DNA of 64,000 nucleotides from Leguminivora glycinivorella. Lineage: Eukaryota; Arthropoda; Insecta; Lepidoptera; Tortricidae. The DNA lies in contig NC_062990.1 in NCBI RefSeq assembly GCF_023078275.1, positions 4,913,549-4,977,548 of the forward strand, written 5' to 3'. Positions 63,412 to 64,000 of the stretch are shown piece by piece (within the stretch, counting starts at the first letter, position 1; each line of letters begins with the position of its first letter). The notes below the pieces were generated by a model that saw only the letters and a list, made by a program, of their open reading frames with translations, ran no database searches and was not told the DNA's origin. A program made the translations under genes and the position numbers.

Positions 63412-64000
63412 GTTAAACAACCACAAAATGTATAACACAACAAAGTTCCTTCTTACATCAGCTGTCTGTGTTTACAATATACTCAAAATTAAGGAAAGGA
63501 TTTTCATTAGATTAGCTATCAATGGAGTAATTATTGAAGAACAATTTGTGAATTTTTTGGTTTTGTAAACTGTAAGGTGTCATGTCCAGGAAGGGTTTTA
63601 GGCAATTTTAAATAATGAAATAAATTTGTTTTACTCCAATAATATTCAATATAAGTAGTATGACAATAAATATTGTGCAATAAATGTAGCGAAATTCATT
63701 CAGAGATACATGTTCATGGTATTCTAAGCGCAGCTGATAAAGAAATGAAAAAGACATGTAGAAAAATAGTTCGTATTATGATCTACATTCAGCGATATTA
63801 TAGTTAATATTCATATAAAATCGGCAAAAACGGATCAATGTTTTATAACCTGTAAAATGGAGTTACAGATATAAAAACTCGGTAATTTGATACTTTATCC
63901 CAGGCGACAACTTTGGCGTAGATTATAGATGCTATTATCAAGCAAATATATGTAAAAATGTACTAAAATACAAAACATACGGGCTAAAACTTACCCTAAA
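63412..64000. other. AT-rich DNA, probably FAM98 intron 1
   Basis: I see no coding exon or recognisable repeat. The FAM98 exon at 62605 starts within a codon, so the first coding exon must be further right, outside the window. Confidence 0.6.

Overview
The window looks like nuclear DNA of a moth or butterfly. The genes are split by GT-AG introns, with AT-rich introns and intergenic DNA. The window is packed with repeat types typical of Lepidoptera: tRNA-derived SINEs, Lep1-like non-autonomous Helitrons, palindromic MITEs, small hAT elements with 8-bp target duplications, CR1/Jockey and RTE LINE pieces, and a BEL/Pao element. No CRISPR array, operon or other bacterial feature is present.

Three host genes can be read. 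(1) Positions 3000-13500, plus strand: a small secreted, Ser/Asp/Tyr-rich protein encoded by about 22 very short exons (12-78 nt), all separated by phase-0 introns and spread over 10.5 kb. I do not recognise the family, and this is the most unusual item in the window. (2) Positions 14521-21118, plus strand: the homologue of BUD13/CWC26, a splicing factor of the RES complex, in seven exons. Exon 3 carries an apparent 1-nt break, and a near-exact copy of the last exon lies 0.4 kb downstream. (3) Positions 62605 down to 29363, minus strand: a FAM98 family gene (FAM98A/B-like, tRNA-ligase complex). Eleven exons are visible, and the first exon must lie beyond the right edge. Its introns total over 30 kb and hold most of the mobile DNA.

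Layout: 1-2940 repeats only; 2950-13600 microexon gene; 13600-14520 plain intergenic DNA; 14521-21118 BUD13, then its exon copy and an array of small hairpins to 22000; 22000-29300 MITEs and other repeats with no recognised gene; 29363-64000 FAM98. FAM98 introns contain a DUF4780-like open reading frame (30815-32554, minus), an RTE end (34133-34372), a minisatellite of 34 copies of a 21-bp unit (37000-37742), a possible THAP-domain start (41334), a CR1/Jockey LINE (43438-47090), a complete BEL/Pao retrotransposon with identical LTRs (47841-54397), a 4-kb foldback element with about 1.2-kb inverted arms (54602-58589) and a Jockey tail (61956-62310).

The three host genes show no sign of working together: one is a secreted protein, one a nuclear splicing factor and one an RNA-processing factor. 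All calls come from reading the sequence. Exon joins rest on frame continuity, splice signals and resemblance to known families, not on transcripts.
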